Below, in pieces: positions 18,968 through 30,472 of a stretch of DNA of 64,000 bases. How positions within the stretch are numbered: the stretch's first letter is position 1; each line of letters starts with the position of its first letter. Source of the stretch: Arenibacterium halophilum (GTDB lineage Bacteria; Pseudomonadota; Alphaproteobacteria; Rhodobacterales; Rhodobacteraceae); the NCBI RefSeq assembly GCF_005938225.1, contig NZ_VCPC01000002.1, positions 868,001 through 932,000 on the forward strand, read 5' to 3'. The notes under the pieces are model-generated. The model was not told where the DNA came from, searched no databases, and saw nothing but the letters and a program-made list of their open reading frames with translations. The position numbers and the translations under genes were made by a program.

Positions 18968-19699
18968 ATGTCACTCTGGCAATACGCAAATCCGCGGAAG
19001 TTTCTGGCCACGTCCGAACGTGTCCTGCCAGCCCTCTGGGCCGGGGCAGTGCTATGCCTGCTCGTCGGGCTGACATGGGGCTTTGCCTTCACGCCTGACG
19101 ATTATCGTCAGGGCAGCACGGTCAAAATCATTTACCTGCATGTGCCCTCGGCGCTGATGGCGATCAATGCCTGGCTGATGATGCTGGTCGCTTCGCTGGT
19201 CTGGCTGGTGCGCCGCCACCACGTCAGCGCGCTGGCCGCCCGCGCCGCCGCCCCGGTGGGCGCCACGATGACGGTCATCGCACTGGCCACGGGGGCCATC
19301 TGGGGGCAGCCGATGTGGGGCACGTGGTGGGCGTGGGATCCGCGGCTGACGTCCTTCCTGATCCTGTTCCTGTTCTACCTCGGCTACATCGCGCTTTGGT
19401 CGTCGATCGACCAGCCCGATACCGCCGCCGACCTGACCAGCGTGCTCTGCCTCGTTGGATCGGTCTTTGCAATCCTGTCGCGTTACGCAGTCAACTTCTG
19501 GAACCAGGGGCTGCACCAGGGCGCCTCTCTCAGCCTCGACAAAGAGGAAAACGTGGCTGATGTCTTCTATCACCCACTTCTGATCTGCATTGCAGGCTTC
19601 GTTCTTCTGTTCCTCGCGCTCGTTCTCTACCGCACCGGAACCGAAATCCGCGCCCGCCGCATTCGCGCGCTCTTGTTGCGCCAAGGGGCCGAGGTATGA
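18968..19699 (+). CDS. ccmC: Haem ligation protein CcmC
   Basis: 243 residues, six helices. It binds haem and hands it to CcmE. The tryptophan-rich WWD motif is visible (WGTWWAWDPRLTSFLILF) with conserved flanking histidines (IYLHVPSA; RYAVNFWNQGLHQGASL). The stop overlaps the ccmD start (ATGA). R. capsulatus equivalent helC. Confidence 0.97.
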   Translation: MSLWQYANPRKFLATSERVLPALWAGAVLCLLVGLTWGFAFTPDDYRQGSTVKIIYLHVPSALMAINAWLMMLVASLVWLVRRHHVSALAARAAAPVGATMTVIALATGAIWGQPMWGTWWAWDPRLTSFLILFLFYLGYIALWSSIDQPDTAADLTSVLCLVGSVFAILSRYAVNFWNQGLHQGASLSLDKEENVADVFYHPLLICIAGFVLLFLALVLYRTGTEIRARRIRALLLRQGAEV

Positions 19700-19869
19700 G
19701 CGTCGATCTCGGAAAATACGCCACCACCGTGCTCTCGGCATATGCGGCAAGCCTCGTGCTGCTGGCGCTGCTGGTGGCCGTCACCTTCTGGCGTGGCCGC
19801 AAGATCCGCGCCCGGATGACTGCGCTCGACGCCACGAAATCCAAGGCCCGATCCGATGCCGCGCATTAA
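19696..19869 (+). CDS. ccmD: Haem exporter protein CcmD
   Basis: 57-residue single-pass membrane protein. ATG 19696 overlaps the ccmC stop by 4 nt; TAA at 19867-19869. The product starts MSVDLGKYATTVLSAYAASL, has one helix (about 13-34), then a basic stretch (WRGRKIRARM), the usual CcmD layout. It keeps CcmABC and CcmE together. It overlaps the ccmG start by 14 nt in a different frame. Equivalent to the small orf52/helD of R. capsulatus. Confidence 0.92.
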   Translation: MSVDLGKYATTVLSAYAASLVLLALLVAVTFWRGRKIRARMTALDATKSKARSDAAH

Positions 19870-20395
19870 GCCCCTGATGATCCTGCCTCCGCTGGTCTTC
19901 GGCGCTTTCGTGGCGCTGGCCGCGTTCGGCATGTTTCGTGACGATCCCGAGTCGCTTCCCAGCGCACTTGCGGGTCGTGCCGCGCCGCCGGTGAAACTCG
20001 AACCGCTTGGCCAGAATGAAACCTTCACCGATAACACCCTGCGCAATGGTCAGATCAAATTGGTGAACTTCTGGGCCAGCTGGTGTGCGCCCTGCCGCGC
20101 CGAGCACTCCAACCTCGAGGCGCTGGCTGCCGAGGGCCTGCCAATCTACGGCATCAACTACAAGGACGATCCCGCTAAGGCGCAGGCGTTCCTAGATGAA
20201 CTTGGCGATCCCTATACGGCCATCGGCACCGACGAATCCGGCCGCACCGCGCTCGAATGGGGTCTCTACGGTGTGCCCGAAACCTATGTGGTGGATGGAG
20301 ACGGCACAATCCTGTTGCGCCACGCCGGGCCGATCACCCAGCGCATCATCGACAGCACTCTTCGGCCTGCCTTGGAGCAGGCGCAAGGCCGCTAA
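19856..20395 (+). CDS. ccmG: Thiol:disulfide interchange protein CcmG/DsbE
   Basis: 179 residues. An N-terminal signal anchor (about 7-25) tethers a periplasmic thioredoxin fold with active site WCAPC in NFWASWCAPCRAEH and the cis-Pro loop GVPETYVVD. It keeps apocytochrome c cysteines reduced for haem attachment. Last gene of the cluster; ccmE, ccmF and ccmH are not in the window, which is normal for this lineage. R. capsulatus equivalent helX. Confidence 0.96.
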   Translation: MPRIKPLMILPPLVFGAFVALAAFGMFRDDPESLPSALAGRAAPPVKLEPLGQNETFTDNTLRNGQIKLVNFWASWCAPCRAEHSNLEALAAEGLPIYGINYKDDPAKAQAFLDELGDPYTAIGTDESGRTALEWGLYGVPETYVVDGDGTILLRHAGPITQRIIDSTLRPALEQAQGR

Positions 20396-20421
20396 ACGCG
20401 CCACATCCTAAAAAAAGGAAA

Positions 20422-20534
20422 ACCGCGCTGACGCGCGGTGCCTTTGGCGAGGATATTTGACCCCAAAGAACACGAGGCCTCATACCATCTTTGGGGGAGA
20501 AATATCCCGGGGGGTGCGGGGGGCAGAGCCCCCC
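20422..20534 (+). repeat. Composite palindromic element, copy 4
   Basis: Starts 27 nt after ccmG and ends 40 nt before the acnA stop (convergent). Hairpin 1 is ACCGCGC-TGAC-GCGCGGT. The core arms are GAGGATATTTG/CCCCAAAGA and TCTTTGGGGG/AAATATCCCGG. Hairpin B is lengthened to GGGGGGC-AGA-GCCCCCC (20518-20534). Hairpin A is nearly lost. Confidence 0.85.
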
Positions 20535-20574
20535 GCCTTGGTCGGATCGCGTCAGCGATCCGAAACCATGTTCA

Positions 20575-23349
<2,775 letters not shown>

Positions 23350-23587
23350 GGTGGCCTCCTCAATGAACCTAGGATTGCGGATTCGCTGCCTGCTATCTGC
23401 ATCAGGAGCCGCACGCTTTCAATAGCGATCACGGGGGGTGCGACGTTTTTTGTATACCATTGCACACAATTCCGGTGCCGGATGGTTGCACTCACGTCAC
23501 TTCGGCGGGCGTCTCAAGAATGATTGATTTCCTATTTCAGGGTCGGATGGCTAGATGCTAGGGCAAGAAGCCAAGGAAAATCCCCTG

Positions 23588-24280
23588 ATGAAACTGATCG
23601 CCGCCTGTTTATCCGCCATCCTTGCCGTTTCGGCAGCAGAGGCGGCGGATGATCCCGTGGTGGTCGAACTGTTTACCTCTCAGGGGTGTTCATCGTGTCC
23701 GCCCGCAGATGATCTGCTGCGCGAACTGGCCACGCGCGATGATGTGCTGCCGCTGGCGCTGCACGTCGATTACTGGGATTACATTGGCTGGAAGGATCCG
23801 TTCGCCAACCCCGCCTTTACCAAGCGGCAGAAGGCCTACGCCCGGGCTGGAGGGCGGCGGATGATCTATACCCCCCAGATGATCGTGAACGGGACCGAGG
23901 ATTTGGTTGGCGTCAAGACGATGGAACTGGCCGATCTGATCATGGCACACAAGGCCGCGCCGACCCGCGTGTCGCTGAAGGCGCATCGCGATGGCGCCAC
24001 GCTGACGATCCGGCTGGCGCCCGCCGATCAGCCGCTAAAAGGCCCTTTGACTGTTCATCTCGTACGGTTCGTGCCGCTTCAGACGACTGAAATCACCCGT
24101 GGCGAAAACGCCGGGCGCACCATCGACTATGCCAATGTGGTCAGCAACTGGGCTGTGCTGGGCCAATGGGACGGGTCGTCGGACACGGAACTCTCGGCGG
24201 ATGTGGATGGCCCCGATCAGGTGGCCGTGCTGGTCCAATCCGGTACGACGGGCCCGATCATGGCCGCTGCGCGTCCCTAG
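23588..24280 (+). CDS. DUF1223 secreted thioredoxin-like protein
   Basis: 230 residues from ATG 23588 (signal peptide MKLIAACLSAILAVSAAEA). The mature N-terminus is the DUF1223 signature: VVVELFTSQGCSSCPPADDL, a thioredoxin-like fold with a CSSC pair, followed by LHVDYWDYIGWKDPFA and YTPQMIVNG. The C-terminal third is beta-rich. A periplasmic redox role is likely but undefined. Its last 4 nt overlap the end of the convergent acyltransferase gene. Confidence 0.88.
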   Translation: MKLIAACLSAILAVSAAEAADDPVVVELFTSQGCSSCPPADDLLRELATRDDVLPLALHVDYWDYIGWKDPFANPAFTKRQKAYARAGGRRMIYTPQMIVNGTEDLVGVKTMELADLIMAHKAAPTRVSLKAHRDGATLTIRLAPADQPLKGPLTVHLVRFVPLQTTEITRGENAGRTIDYANVVSNWAVLGQWDGSSDTELSADVDGPDQVAVLVQSGTTGPIMAAARP

Positions 24281-25197
24281 TCCTGCCCGGGCTGCAGGCC
24301 CACGTCGAACCAGGGCTTCCAGCGCCGGTGGATCCAGAACCACTGATCCATGTGGCGGCGCACCAATTCCTCCAGTCCGTCGTTGATGGCCTGTGTCATC
24401 GTTTCGGCGTCGGAATGCACAATCGGCGCGTGCATTTCTATTTCAAAGTTGAGCCCGTCCGGCTTGCGCACGGCATAGACGGGGATCATCTCGGCCCCGT
24501 GCTTCAGCGCCAGCTCGGCCGGCACGACCGAGGTAACAGCCGGCTTGCCAAAGAAATCCAGCGCCCGCCCGCCGTGGGCGTGCAGATCGCCGACGATGGC
24601 AATGATGCCGCCACCTTTGAGATGGCGCACCATTTCGATCATGCCGCGGCGGCCCTGTTCGAACATCGGCGTGCCGATACCTGAAATCGTGCGCACGTAA
24701 TGCTCGTTGAAGAACGGGTTCGCCATGCGCCGATATAATGCGCCCATCGCATGGCCACGATGGATCAACCCGGCGCGCGCCACGTCGTAATTGCCGAAAT
24801 GCCCGGTCATCAGGATCACGGGCCGCCCTTCGGCGCGCGCGGCCTCCAGCGCCGCAAGCCCCGGTCCGGTAATCGGCGCGGCATGGGCACGGCGCAGGAA
24901 TTCCGCGCCCGAGTACAACTCGATCAGGGTGCGCCCGGCGTTGTCGGGCACCGCGCGGCACAGGCGGTTCACTTCGGCCACGGGCATCTCGGGGCAGACC
25001 AGCGCCAGATTGTCACGCACCCTTCGCCGCAACCCGGCCAAGGGCGCCACAACGCGCGACACCAGCCAGCCCATCGCGGGCACCCGCCAGCGATAGGGCA
25101 CCGCCAGCGTCGCCCCGATCAGGCCGCGCAGCACCAGGTTCCCGGCGTAGTACCGGACGCGTGCGCCTTGGCTCAGGCTGTCGGGATGTTCAGGCAC
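24277..25197 (-). CDS. Lysophospholipid/lauroyl acyltransferase (LpxL/HtrB family)
   Basis: 306 residues. Transfers an acyl chain, in the family usually to the lipid A precursor. The catalytic HX4D motif is in MTGHFGNYDVAR (about residue 131). Other family segments are RRMANPFFN, GGIIAIVGDLHAHGG and QWFWIHRRW. The N-terminus is a membrane-associated helix. It overlaps the end of the upstream permease gene by 8 nt, so the pair forms one operon. The lipid substrate is inferred only from family. Confidence 0.87.
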   Translation of the reverse strand: MPEHPDSLSQGARVRYYAGNLVLRGLIGATLAVPYRWRVPAMGWLVSRVVAPLAGLRRRVRDNLALVCPEMPVAEVNRLCRAVPDNAGRTLIELYSGAEFLRRAHAAPITGPGLAALEAARAEGRPVILMTGHFGNYDVARAGLIHRGHAMGALYRRMANPFFNEHYVRTISGIGTPMFEQGRRGMIEMVRHLKGGGIIAIVGDLHAHGGRALDFFGKPAVTSVVPAELALKHGAEMIPVYAVRKPDGLNFEIEMHAPIVHSDAETMTQAINDGLEELVRRHMDQWFWIHRRWKPWFDVGLQPGQD

Positions 25198-26074
25198 CGG
25201 GCGCGCTCCGCACGAAGGTTTCGCGATACCAGACGTAGATACCGGCGCTGGCGATCACAAGTGTGCCCACCACTGTCCACAGGTCCGGCACCTCGGAAAA
25301 CAGCATGAATCCCCAGAAGGCGGCAAAGATCAGCCCGGTATAGGAATAGGGCGCCAGCATTGCCGCTTCGCCTTGGGTAAAGGCGCGGATCAGGGCCAGC
25401 TGGCCCAGGGTGCCCGCGCAGGCAATCAGCGCCATCAGCCCCAGCGACACCAAGTCAGGCGTCTGCCACGCAAAGGGCACCAGAACCGACAGGATCACCG
25501 TGCCCACCAGCCCGGTATAGTACAGCGAAGTCCAGACATCTTCATCGGCGCCCACCCGACGCGTCAGCAGCACATAGCCGGAATAGCAGGTCGCCGCGAC
25601 CAGCGGCAGGATGGCGGGCAGGGAGAACACCTCGGACCCGGGGCGGATTACGATCATCGCGCCAACCAGCGCCGCGCCAATCCCGGCCACACGCCGAATG
25701 CCCAGCCGCTCGCCCAGAAACAGCGCCGCGCCCAGAGTGATGAGCACGGGGTTCGTCGACATCAGCGCCGCCGCATCGGTCAGCGGGATGAAGGCCAGCG
25801 AGGTAAAGAAAAATCCGGTCGCGCACATCAGCATGATCGAGCGCGCCACCTGCAAGACAGGGTGCCGCGTGCGCACAACGTCCCTCAACCGGGGTGCGAC
25901 GAGGATCAGCACCAGCGCCATTTGCCCCGCATAGCGCACCCAAAGCGCCGGAAGAACGCCAACCCGCGCCGTCAGCGCCTTTACGCTGGCGTCCATCAGC
26001 GAAAAGCAGAAGATCGCAAGGATCGCCAGCAAGATCGCCTGATTGCGCTGTGCCAGAACGGCCGAGGCGCTCAT
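25190..26074 (-). CDS. EamA/DMT superfamily transporter
   Basis: 294 residues from ATG 26074 (MSASAVLAQRNQAILLAILA); longer in-frame readings up to 26377 have no family support. Ten hydrophobic helices in two EamA repeats, with typical segments (FSLMDASVKAL, LMSTNPVLITLGAALFLGER, LAPYSYTGLIFAAFWGFMLF). Drug/metabolite exporter; substrate unknown. First gene of the pair with the acyltransferase. Confidence 0.88.
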   Translation of the reverse strand: MSASAVLAQRNQAILLAILAIFCFSLMDASVKALTARVGVLPALWVRYAGQMALVLILVAPRLRDVVRTRHPVLQVARSIMLMCATGFFFTSLAFIPLTDAAALMSTNPVLITLGAALFLGERLGIRRVAGIGAALVGAMIVIRPGSEVFSLPAILPLVAATCYSGYVLLTRRVGADEDVWTSLYYTGLVGTVILSVLVPFAWQTPDLVSLGLMALIACAGTLGQLALIRAFTQGEAAMLAPYSYTGLIFAAFWGFMLFSEVPDLWTVVGTLVIASAGIYVWYRETFVRSAPGA

Positions 26075-26430
26075 GTGCGTGCCTCGGGGCCGTCGCTTGC
26101 CGTGTCGCGCGGGGCGACAGGGTCGGGCCATGGGCAGGCGCGCCCCGTGATAGCTGAGGAAAGACAATCCGTGGCGCGCCGCTGGGGCAGGCCGACGACG
26201 AAAAACGGGCAGGGCGCGTAAACTGGCATGGTTTGGTGATATGCGCCCGGTGACCGGCTGTCCATCGGTGCCGAACAGTGGCAGTAAAAATCCGCGTGGC
26301 AAGGCGGGTGCCGCGGAGTCAGATCGCCTGCCCATGTTCGTGTCGTCTGTACCGCGCCCGCAATGCCCGTCTGACACCGCCTAAGCCAAGAACCAAATCG
26401 CAGATTTGACCTGTATTGCCAGAGCTGTGG
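26075..26430. other. 356-bp gap without a supported gene
   Basis: Between the EamA permease start and the fliG stop. A 52-codon minus-strand frame (26071-26229) exists but has no clear ribosome binding site and no recognisable features. No strong promoter or hairpin stood out; it presumably carries the permease promoter. Confidence 0.5.
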
Positions 26431-27534
26431 TTATTCCTCTTCCCCGTCTTCGTCGTCCGGCACCACCAGTTCGATATCGCCGATCTGGATGAGTTCGCGG
26501 ATCGCAATGACCACCTCGTTCATGGCGGCTTCGGCGTCTTTTCCCTTTACCTTGCCGCGGTCCGTCACCTCGTCGCGCAGGTTGTCGGCCATACGTTGCG
26601 ACATGTTCGAGAACAGGAATTCGACCACGCCCGATGTCTGTTCGTCGGTGGCGCCCGCCAAGGCGGTCACCAGAACGTTGGGATCGACGGCGCGCACCAC
26701 GGCAGGCACATCGGTGGGTTTCACGCGGGCCGAGATATGGGCGAAGGTGAAAATTTCTTTCCGGACCCGTTCCGCGAATTCGGCATCGGTTTCGTCAAGC
26801 GAGGACAGCATGTCGTCGCGCGTGTCCTTGGACGAGATGTTGAGGATTGCGCCGACCCGCGCGCCGGGGTCATCTTCAAACGCGATTTCAGGGCGGTCAT
26901 CCAGCTGCGCAGCAAGTGACAGGCCGATCCTGTCAACCGCGTCAGGGGTGACACGGCCTGTTTGCGAGATCGCATAGGTGATGCGCCGCGCCAGGGGGCC
27001 GGGCAGTTTGCCCAGCAATTCCGCCGCCTTCACGGTTTCCAGCTTCGACAGCAACACCGCCGCCACCTCGATGCTTTCGGCTTGGGCGATGGCCAGCAAT
27101 TCGTCGGTCTTGGCCGCACGCAAGCGATCCCAGGGATCGCCCAGCTGACGCACGCCAGCCTCTTTCCGAAGGCGGGCGGCGGTTTGCGGAGAGATCTTGC
27201 CATCCAGCGCCGAGAGCGCCCCCGCGATGCCCTTGGGAAAGGCCAGGCCCAAAGCCTCGAGCGCGTCGGCGAATTCCTCGGCCACGGCGGTCATGGTGGC
27301 CTTGTCGATCAGCCCCATGCGGCCCATTTTCTGGGTCAGCGCGGCCTGCAACTCATCTGGCAGCGATTCCAGCGGGATGTCGGCGCCGTGATTCATCAGC
27401 AAGCGTACCACGATGGCCGCCTTTGCCCGCCGGTCCAATGCCGCGGGTGATCCACCCGATGGTGTGGGCGACGGTTTTGTATCGCCGCCGCCCATCATCA
27501 TCGGCAACCCCATCAGGGGAGCGTTGTCCTGCAT
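26431..27534 (-). CDS. fliG: Flagellar motor switch protein FliG
   Basis: 367 residues. FliG couples stator torque to the flagellar rotor. The C-terminal domain is clear (about 255-350): EIFTFAHISARVKPTDV, NMSQRMADNLRDEVTDRG and ELIQIGDIEL. The N-terminus has an extra Met/Gly/Pro-rich stretch of about 30 residues. In the torque helix the Lys of the common ALKGA motif is Ala (ALAGA) and PVR is KVK, while Arg and Asp of SQR/RDE are kept. No other flagellar gene is in the window. Confidence 0.85.
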   Translation of the reverse strand: MQDNAPLMGLPMMMGGGDTKPSPTPSGGSPAALDRRAKAAIVVRLLMNHGADIPLESLPDELQAALTQKMGRMGLIDKATMTAVAEEFADALEALGLAFPKGIAGALSALDGKISPQTAARLRKEAGVRQLGDPWDRLRAAKTDELLAIAQAESIEVAAVLLSKLETVKAAELLGKLPGPLARRITYAISQTGRVTPDAVDRIGLSLAAQLDDRPEIAFEDDPGARVGAILNISSKDTRDDMLSSLDETDAEFAERVRKEIFTFAHISARVKPTDVPAVVRAVDPNVLVTALAGATDEQTSGVVEFLFSNMSQRMADNLRDEVTDRGKVKGKDAEAAMNEVVIAIRELIQIGDIELVVPDDEDGEEE

Positions 27535-27614
27535 AAGCCTGCCCTAGCCAAATCCATGGTCAAACCGTTGCGATGCAATCTGACAAAGACCGGTAAAGAA
27601 AGGCTGAAACGGGA

Positions 27615-28163
27615 CTAGTAATTATAGGTCGTGCCGGTGGCGATGGCCTGCCGAAGCGAAGCCTCGGCCCATGTTCCTTTGCCGCCGCGCGCGGTGATTT
27701 CGCGCCATTGTGTCACGGCACCGTCGATGTCTCCGGCATCCACCATGCCTTGACCCATGTAAGACCTGGCAAGGATGTTGTCGGGGTTCTGTGTCAGCGC
27801 ACGGTCATAGAATGCCTGTGCCTGAACCGTATCGCCCAGTTTGCGGTGGGTGAAGCCCCAATAGGTCAGCACACGATCGTCCTGTTGATTCGGCATCGCG
27901 GCCAGTACGCCCTGCGCGTCGGAAATGCGCCCGGCATAGGCCAGTTCACGCACTGCATCATAAAGCGTATCGGCATCCAGAGACGAGTCTTTCGGATCGA
28001 CGCAGGTTTTCGTCTTTTCGTCCCAGACCTGCACGCCTTCGCAGCTTTGCGTGGTCTTGGTGGTGCTGGGCGGCGTCGTGCTGTCGCTGCCGGTGCCAGC
28101 GGCATGGGCGGTGGCGGGCAGGGCAAAGGCCAGCGCAAGGGCCGGCAGGGTCAGGAAGCGCAT
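27615..28163 (-). CDS. Secreted TPR protein with N-terminal Cys-WD-Cys motif
   Basis: 182 residues from ATG 28163, chosen because CGGAG sits about 7 nt upstream; ATG 28178 would add five. Signal peptide (LPALALAFALPATAHA), then a Ser/Thr-rich linker, the motif SCEGVQVWDEKTKTCV, and about three TPR-like helical pairs (RVLTYWGFTHRKLGDTVQA; FYDRALTQNPDNILARSYMG). The Cys motif also occurs in the next small gene. Probably periplasmic; function unknown. Confidence 0.78.
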   Translation of the reverse strand: MRFLTLPALALAFALPATAHAAGTGSDSTTPPSTTKTTQSCEGVQVWDEKTKTCVDPKDSSLDADTLYDAVRELAYAGRISDAQGVLAAMPNQQDDRVLTYWGFTHRKLGDTVQAQAFYDRALTQNPDNILARSYMGQGMVDAGDIDGAVTQWREITARGGKGTWAEASLRQAIATGTTYNY

Positions 28164-28238
28164 GAATAAACTCCGCATAAGGTTTGCCCCGGAGGCATTT
28201 CCACCGGGATCGGGCAATCGTTACATGGGCCGGATGGC

Positions 28239-28394
28239 CTAGCCAGTGACCTGCTTCACACAGGATTTCGAGGCGGCATCCCACATCATACCCTCGGCGC
28301 AGGATTGCGCCTGTTTCTGTCCGCAGCCCGCGGCAAGCGCGAGCGTCGGGGCGAGGGTGAGAGAAAGGGCGGTCAGTGCGATCTTGAGCGGCAT
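28239..28394 (-). CDS. Small secreted protein with Cys-WD-Cys motif (51 aa)
   Basis: 51 residues, ATG 28394 to TAG 28239. Signal peptide-like start (MPLKIALTALSLTLAPTLAL) and a mature part of about 30 residues with SCAEGMMWDAASKSCVKQ. Near-identical small proteins lie next to purB in many Rhodobacteraceae and are sometimes wrongly labelled adenylosuccinate lyase. It shares its motif with the N-terminus of the neighbouring TPR protein. Function unknown. Confidence 0.75.
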   Translation of the reverse strand: MPLKIALTALSLTLAPTLALAAGCGQKQAQSCAEGMMWDAASKSCVKQVTG

Positions 28395-28533
28395 GGCATC
28401 CTCCGATCTGCGGCTCTGAATGCAGTGAGCGTAGCGCAGGTGGCGGATTTCACCAAATCCTTTGCAAAGCGGGGCCCGGGATGGGCGCGGGCTGGCCGAA
28501 GCGGCGCTGCAATTTCAAGCGGTCCGCGCCGTT

Positions 28534-28587
28534 ACGTTTCGCGCACGAAACGTTTGAAGTTGATTGTAAATCAATACTTATCAAACG
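28534..28587. promoter_or_regulatory. Nested palindromes upstream of the small secreted gene
   Basis: Hairpin ACGTTTCG-CGCA-CGAAACGT (28534-28553), then CGTTTGA (28551-28557) pairing with TCAAACG (28581-28587), enclosing the palindrome TTGATT-GTA-AATCAA (28560-28574). The region is AT-rich and lies 140-190 bp before the 51-residue gene, in the gap to purB. It may be an operator or a purB end structure. Confidence 0.45.
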
Positions 28588-28657
28588 CTTCTGCGGCTTT
28601 CTTCAACGCGATGGTGAATTCGGGCAGGAGCCTTGGACAGCCCCCGCCCGGAGGTGC

Positions 28658-29965
28658 TTAGCTGTCCTTGAACACGCGGGCAAAGATCGTGTCGACGTGT
28701 TTGGTGTGATAGCCAAGGTCGAATTTCTCGTTGATCTCGTCCTCGCTCAGCGCGGCGCGAACTTCTTCATCGGCCAGCAGCTCCTCGCGGAAGTCGGTGC
28801 GGTGATCCCAGACTTTCATCGCGTTGCGCTGCACCAGGCGATAGGCGTCTTCGCGGCTGACACCGGCCTGCGTCAGCGCCAGCAGCACCCGCTGGCTCAT
28901 CACGAGGCCGGGGAACTTGTTCATGTTGTCCAGCATGTTCTGGGGATAGACCAGCAGCTTGTCGATCACCGAAGTCAGCCGGGCCAGCGCGAAATCGAGC
29001 GTGATGGTCGCGTCGGGGCCGATGTTGCGCTCGACCGAGGAATGCGAAATGTCCCGTTCGTGCCAAAGCGCGACGTTTTCCATCGCGGGCACCACCGTCA
29101 TGCGGACCAGACGCGCGAGGCCGGTCAGGTTTTCCGTCAGCACCGGGTTCTTCTTGTGCGGCATCGCCGAAGAGCCTTTCTGACCCATCGAGAAGAATTC
29201 GGCGGCTTCCAGCACCTCGGTGCGCTGCATGTGGCGGATTTCGATGGCGATGTTCTCGATCGACGAGGCGACGACGCCAAGCGCGGCGAAGAACGCGGCG
29301 TGACGGTCGCGCGGAATGACCTGGGTGCTGATCGGCTCGGGTTCCAGCCCCAGTTTCTTGCAGACGTGTTCCTCGACCGCCGGGTCGATGTTGGCGAATG
29401 TGCCGACCGCGCCGGAAATCGCGCCGGTGGCGATTTCGAACCGGGCCTTTTCCAGCCGGTTCAGGTTGCGATCCATTTCCGCGTAGAAGCGCGCAAAGGT
29501 CAGCCCCATGGTGGTGGGTTCGGCGTGGATGCCGTGGCTGCGCCCGATGCGCACTGTGTCCTTGTGTTCAAAGGCGCGGCGCTTCAGCGCGGCGAGCAGC
29601 TGTTTCACATCCTCGATCAGGATGTCCGAGGCGCGCACAAGCTGAACGTTGAAACAGGTGTCGAGCACGTCGGAACTGGTCATGCCCTGGTGTACGAACC
29701 GCGCTTCCTCGCTGCCGACATGCTCGGCCAGGTGCGTCAGGAAGGCGATCACGTCATGTTTGGTCACCGCCTCGATTTCATCAATGCGGGCCACGTCGAA
29801 TTCCACGTCCTTGGCTTTCCACACGGCGTCGGCGTTTTCGCGCGGGATCACGCCCAGATCGGCCATGGCGTCGCAGGCGTGCGCCTCGATTTCATACCAG
29901 ATGCGGAATTTGGTCTCGGGCGACCAGATGGCAACCATGTCGGGGCGGGAATAGCGGGGGATCAT
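28658..29965 (-). CDS. purB: Adenylosuccinate lyase
   Basis: 435 residues from ATG 29965 ([20 protein letters not shown]), the standard start; longer in-frame readings are not supported. Catalyses two fumarate-releasing steps of purine synthesis (SAICAR to AICAR and adenylosuccinate to AMP). The superfamily signature is [16 protein letters not shown] (about 258-273), with TSSDVLDT and the His loop [13 protein letters not shown] upstream. Confidence 0.97.
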   Translation of the reverse strand: MIPRYSRPDMVAIWSPETKFRIWYEIEAHACDAMADLGVIPRENADAVWKAKDVEFDVARIDEIEAVTKHDVIAFLTHLAEHVGSEEARFVHQGMTSSDVLDTCFNVQLVRASDILIEDVKQLLAALKRRAFEHKDTVRIGRSHGIHAEPTTMGLTFARFYAEMDRNLNRLEKARFEIATGAISGAVGTFANIDPAVEEHVCKKLGLEPEPISTQVIPRDRHAAFFAALGVVASSIENIAIEIRHMQRTEVLEAAEFFSMGQKGSSAMPHKKNPVLTENLTGLARLVRMTVVPAMENVALWHERDISHSSVERNIGPDATITLDFALARLTSVIDKLLVYPQNMLDNMNKFPGLVMSQRVLLALTQAGVSREDAYRLVQRNAMKVWDHRTDFREELLADEEVRAALSEDEINEKFDLGYHTKHVDTIFARVFKDS

Positions 29966-30061
29966 TGGCAGCGGCACCGTTTTGTGATTGGGAAAGGTCG
30001 CGGCGGGTTTAGACCGCCACGCGGGGCGCGGCAAGCTGTTAGGCAAGACGGGGGTGAACGC

Positions 30062-30466
30062 ATGGGGCAACGGGTGCTGGCGGATTTCGCGGGGCGCTGG
30101 CGGCTGGAGCGGCGGATCGTGCAGCGCGATGGCCCGGCGGCGCGGTTTTCCGGCGTGGCCGAATGGCGTGGCGACGCCGAGGCGCTGGACTTGCTGGAGC
30201 AGGGAACACTGAGCGTGGGCGACCAGCCGCCGATGCAGGCCGAGCGGCGCTATCGCTGGCTGGCCGATCTGACGGTGCTGTTCGACGACGGGCGGTATTT
30301 CCACCAGGTGCCGCCCGGGGGTGGCCCGACGGGCCACTGGTGCGACCCCGACATGTATCGCGTGATGTATCGCTTTGGCAGTTGGCCGGCGTTTGAAACG
30401 GTCTGGCGGGTCAAAGGCCCGCGCAAGGATTATGCGATGGTGTCGCACTATGCGCGGCTGGGCTGA
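30062..30466 (+). CDS. DUF6314 family protein
   Basis: 134 residues from ATG 30062 (MGQRVLADFAGRWRLERRI). Matches the DUF6314 pattern: an N-terminal FxGxWxLxRxI, EQGTLSVGDQPPMQAERRY, GRYFHQVPPGGG, WCDPDMYRVMYRF and a C-terminal WRVKGPRKDY. A small beta-barrel, lipocalin-like fold is suspected. Function unknown. It is divergent from purB and convergent with the histidine kinase gene. Confidence 0.8.
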   Translation: MGQRVLADFAGRWRLERRIVQRDGPAARFSGVAEWRGDAEALDLLEQGTLSVGDQPPMQAERRYRWLADLTVLFDDGRYFHQVPPGGGPTGHWCDPDMYRVMYRFGSWPAFETVWRVKGPRKDYAMVSHYARLG

Positions 30467-30472
30467 TACAGG

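Noticed and set aside
26071-26229. 52-codon minus-strand frame upstream of the EamA gene
   Set aside because: No ribosome binding site and no secondary-structure or domain signal; left as an empty gap.
28560-28574. FNR box
   Set aside because: Half-sites TTGAT and ATCAA are present but 5 nt apart; FNR/FnrL sites need 4, so it is kept only as an unexplained palindrome.
28481-30061. Long plus-strand open frame joined to the DUF6314 gene
   Set aside because: The part before 30062 is antisense of purB; only the end is a real gene.
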